From: an uncultured Eubacterium sp. | GTDB taxonomy: Bacteria > Bacillota > Clostridia > Peptostreptococcales > Anaerovoracaceae | Reading direction: 5' to 3' | NCBI GenBank assembly: GCA_937966095.1 | Contig: CALCKF010000102.1 | Location: 1-64,000 of the forward strand | Length of the DNA stretch: 64,000 bases | Shown: in pieces, positions 63,488 to 64,000 of the stretch | How the letters are laid out: each line of letters opens with the position of its first letter | Position numbering within the stretch: position 1 is the first letter of the stretch | Translations under genes and position numbers: made by a program | Notes under the pieces: generated by a model | Database searches by the model: none | What the model saw: only the letters and a program-made list of their open reading frames with translations | What the model was told of the DNA's origin: nothing

Positions 63488-64000
63488 TTATCGACATAAT
63501 TTGCTCAAGCGCATATTCCATTCTTTAAGCTCCGACTCATCCATAGGAGGAATATTTTCCAGCGGGTACGGTATACCCATGGCCTTATATTTCGACACTC
63601 CCAGTATATGGTAGGGGAGAAGCTCTATACGTTTGATGTTATCGATAGTTTTGAGATATTCCTCAAGTCCTTTAAAATGGTCTTCACTGTCAGTAAGTCC
63701 CGGAACGACGACATGTCTTATCCAGAGAGGCTTGTTCATGCTGCAGGCTGTTCTCAGAAAACGTTCCGATTCGGAAATATCCGATCCTGTGAGCTCCCTG
63801 TATCCTTTGCTGTCATAATGCTTTACATCCATCAGGACAAGATCAGTAAGAGATAATATTTTTTCGTAATCCCCGGTACCGGCTCCTGCGGTATCGATAC
63901 ATGTATGTATGCCGTGTTGCTTACATAGGGCAAGACTTTCAACCAGAAAATCTTTCTGGAGAAGCGGTTCGCCTCCGGAAAATGTGACTCCTCCGTCAGC
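63488..64000 (-). CDS. pflA: Pyruvate formate-lyase activating enzyme, partial
   Basis: The gene runs off the right edge of the window; 171 codons of the C-terminal part are seen. On the minus strand the frame at the edge reads ADGGVTFSGGEPLLQKDFL, the GGE motif of radical SAM activases, then TCIDTAGAGTG, LVLMDVKHYD and RIELLPYHILGVSKY, all typical of PflA. The cluster-binding cysteines would be outside the window. The order pflA-pflB on the minus strand (pflA upstream) is the reverse of the usual pflB-pflA order. Confidence 0.93.
   Translation of the reverse strand, partial: ADGGVTFSGGEPLLQKDFLVESLALCKQHGIHTCIDTAGAGTGDYEKILSLTDLVLMDVKHYDSKGYRELTGSDISESERFLRTACSMNKPLWIRHVVVPGLTDSEDHFKGLEEYLKTIDNIKRIELLPYHILGVSKYKAMGIPYPLENIPPMDESELKEWNMRLSKLCR

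Overview
The window is a piece of a low-GC anaerobic Firmicute (Clostridia) chromosome. The evidence is a Firmicute-type division and cell-wall (dcw) cluster headed by mraZ, the ftsZ-trmH-pheST-zapA-mutS2 order, a HrcA/CIRCE heat-shock operator, pyruvate formate-lyase with its activase, purine-rich Shine-Dalgarno sites and heavy use of ATA, AGA and AGG codons. A family close to Anaerovoracaceae or a related Eubacteriales group is a guess.

Host backbone, left part (1-32714). Four minus-strand genes (ychF, an RNase Z-like hydrolase, lgt, a small lipoprotein) are followed by sfsA. Then comes the dcw cluster: mraZ, rsmH, ftsL-like, ftsI/spoVD, murF, mraY, murD, ftsW, murG, murA, ftsQ, ftsZ. It is followed by trmH, pheS, pheT, zapA, mutS2, argS, a radical SAM gene, a TPR gene, three tRNAs (Asn, Leu, initiator Met) and an M28-family lipoprotein peptidase. 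The class B penicillin-binding protein gene carries a perfect 257-bp tandem duplication that breaks its frame. The murA ribosome binding site lies inside a terminator-like hairpin.

Integrated island (32715-55863). A 26-bp direct repeat bounds about 23 kb of foreign DNA. The right copy contains the left arm of a CIRCE operator and the first half of the -35 box of the hsp20 promoter, so the element has integrated into a heat-shock operator and rebuilt it at its right end. The right side holds the mobility module: candidate oriT repeats, MobC, RepA-like and DnaC-like replication proteins, an excisionase-like protein and a tyrosine integrase with an in-frame TGA near its start. No relaxase is present. 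The cargo looks like a defence island: a TIR-like protein, a DUF4238 protein, a 1584-residue SMEK-type STAND ATPase, and a tightly packed cassette of DUF2075 nuclease-helicase, MazG-like hydrolase, HNH nuclease, SAM methyltransferase, PLD-helicase (DUF3427) and Nudix hydrolase. A second, nearly identical copy of the element's left end at 35365 lies directly after a broken IS1182-type transposase and a broken serine recombinase. This points to stepwise accretion of related elements.

Host backbone, right part (55864-64000). It contains hsp20, a DnaJ-like chaperone, two adjacent GTPases of the CobW/COG0523 type, a coiled-coil M23 peptidase, a zinc-ribbon protein, and pflB with partial pflA on the minus strand.

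The best candidates for an undescribed system are the six-gene cassette at 41642-49030 and the DUF4238/SMEK-ATPase pair before it. All functions are read from motifs and gene context; no database search was run.
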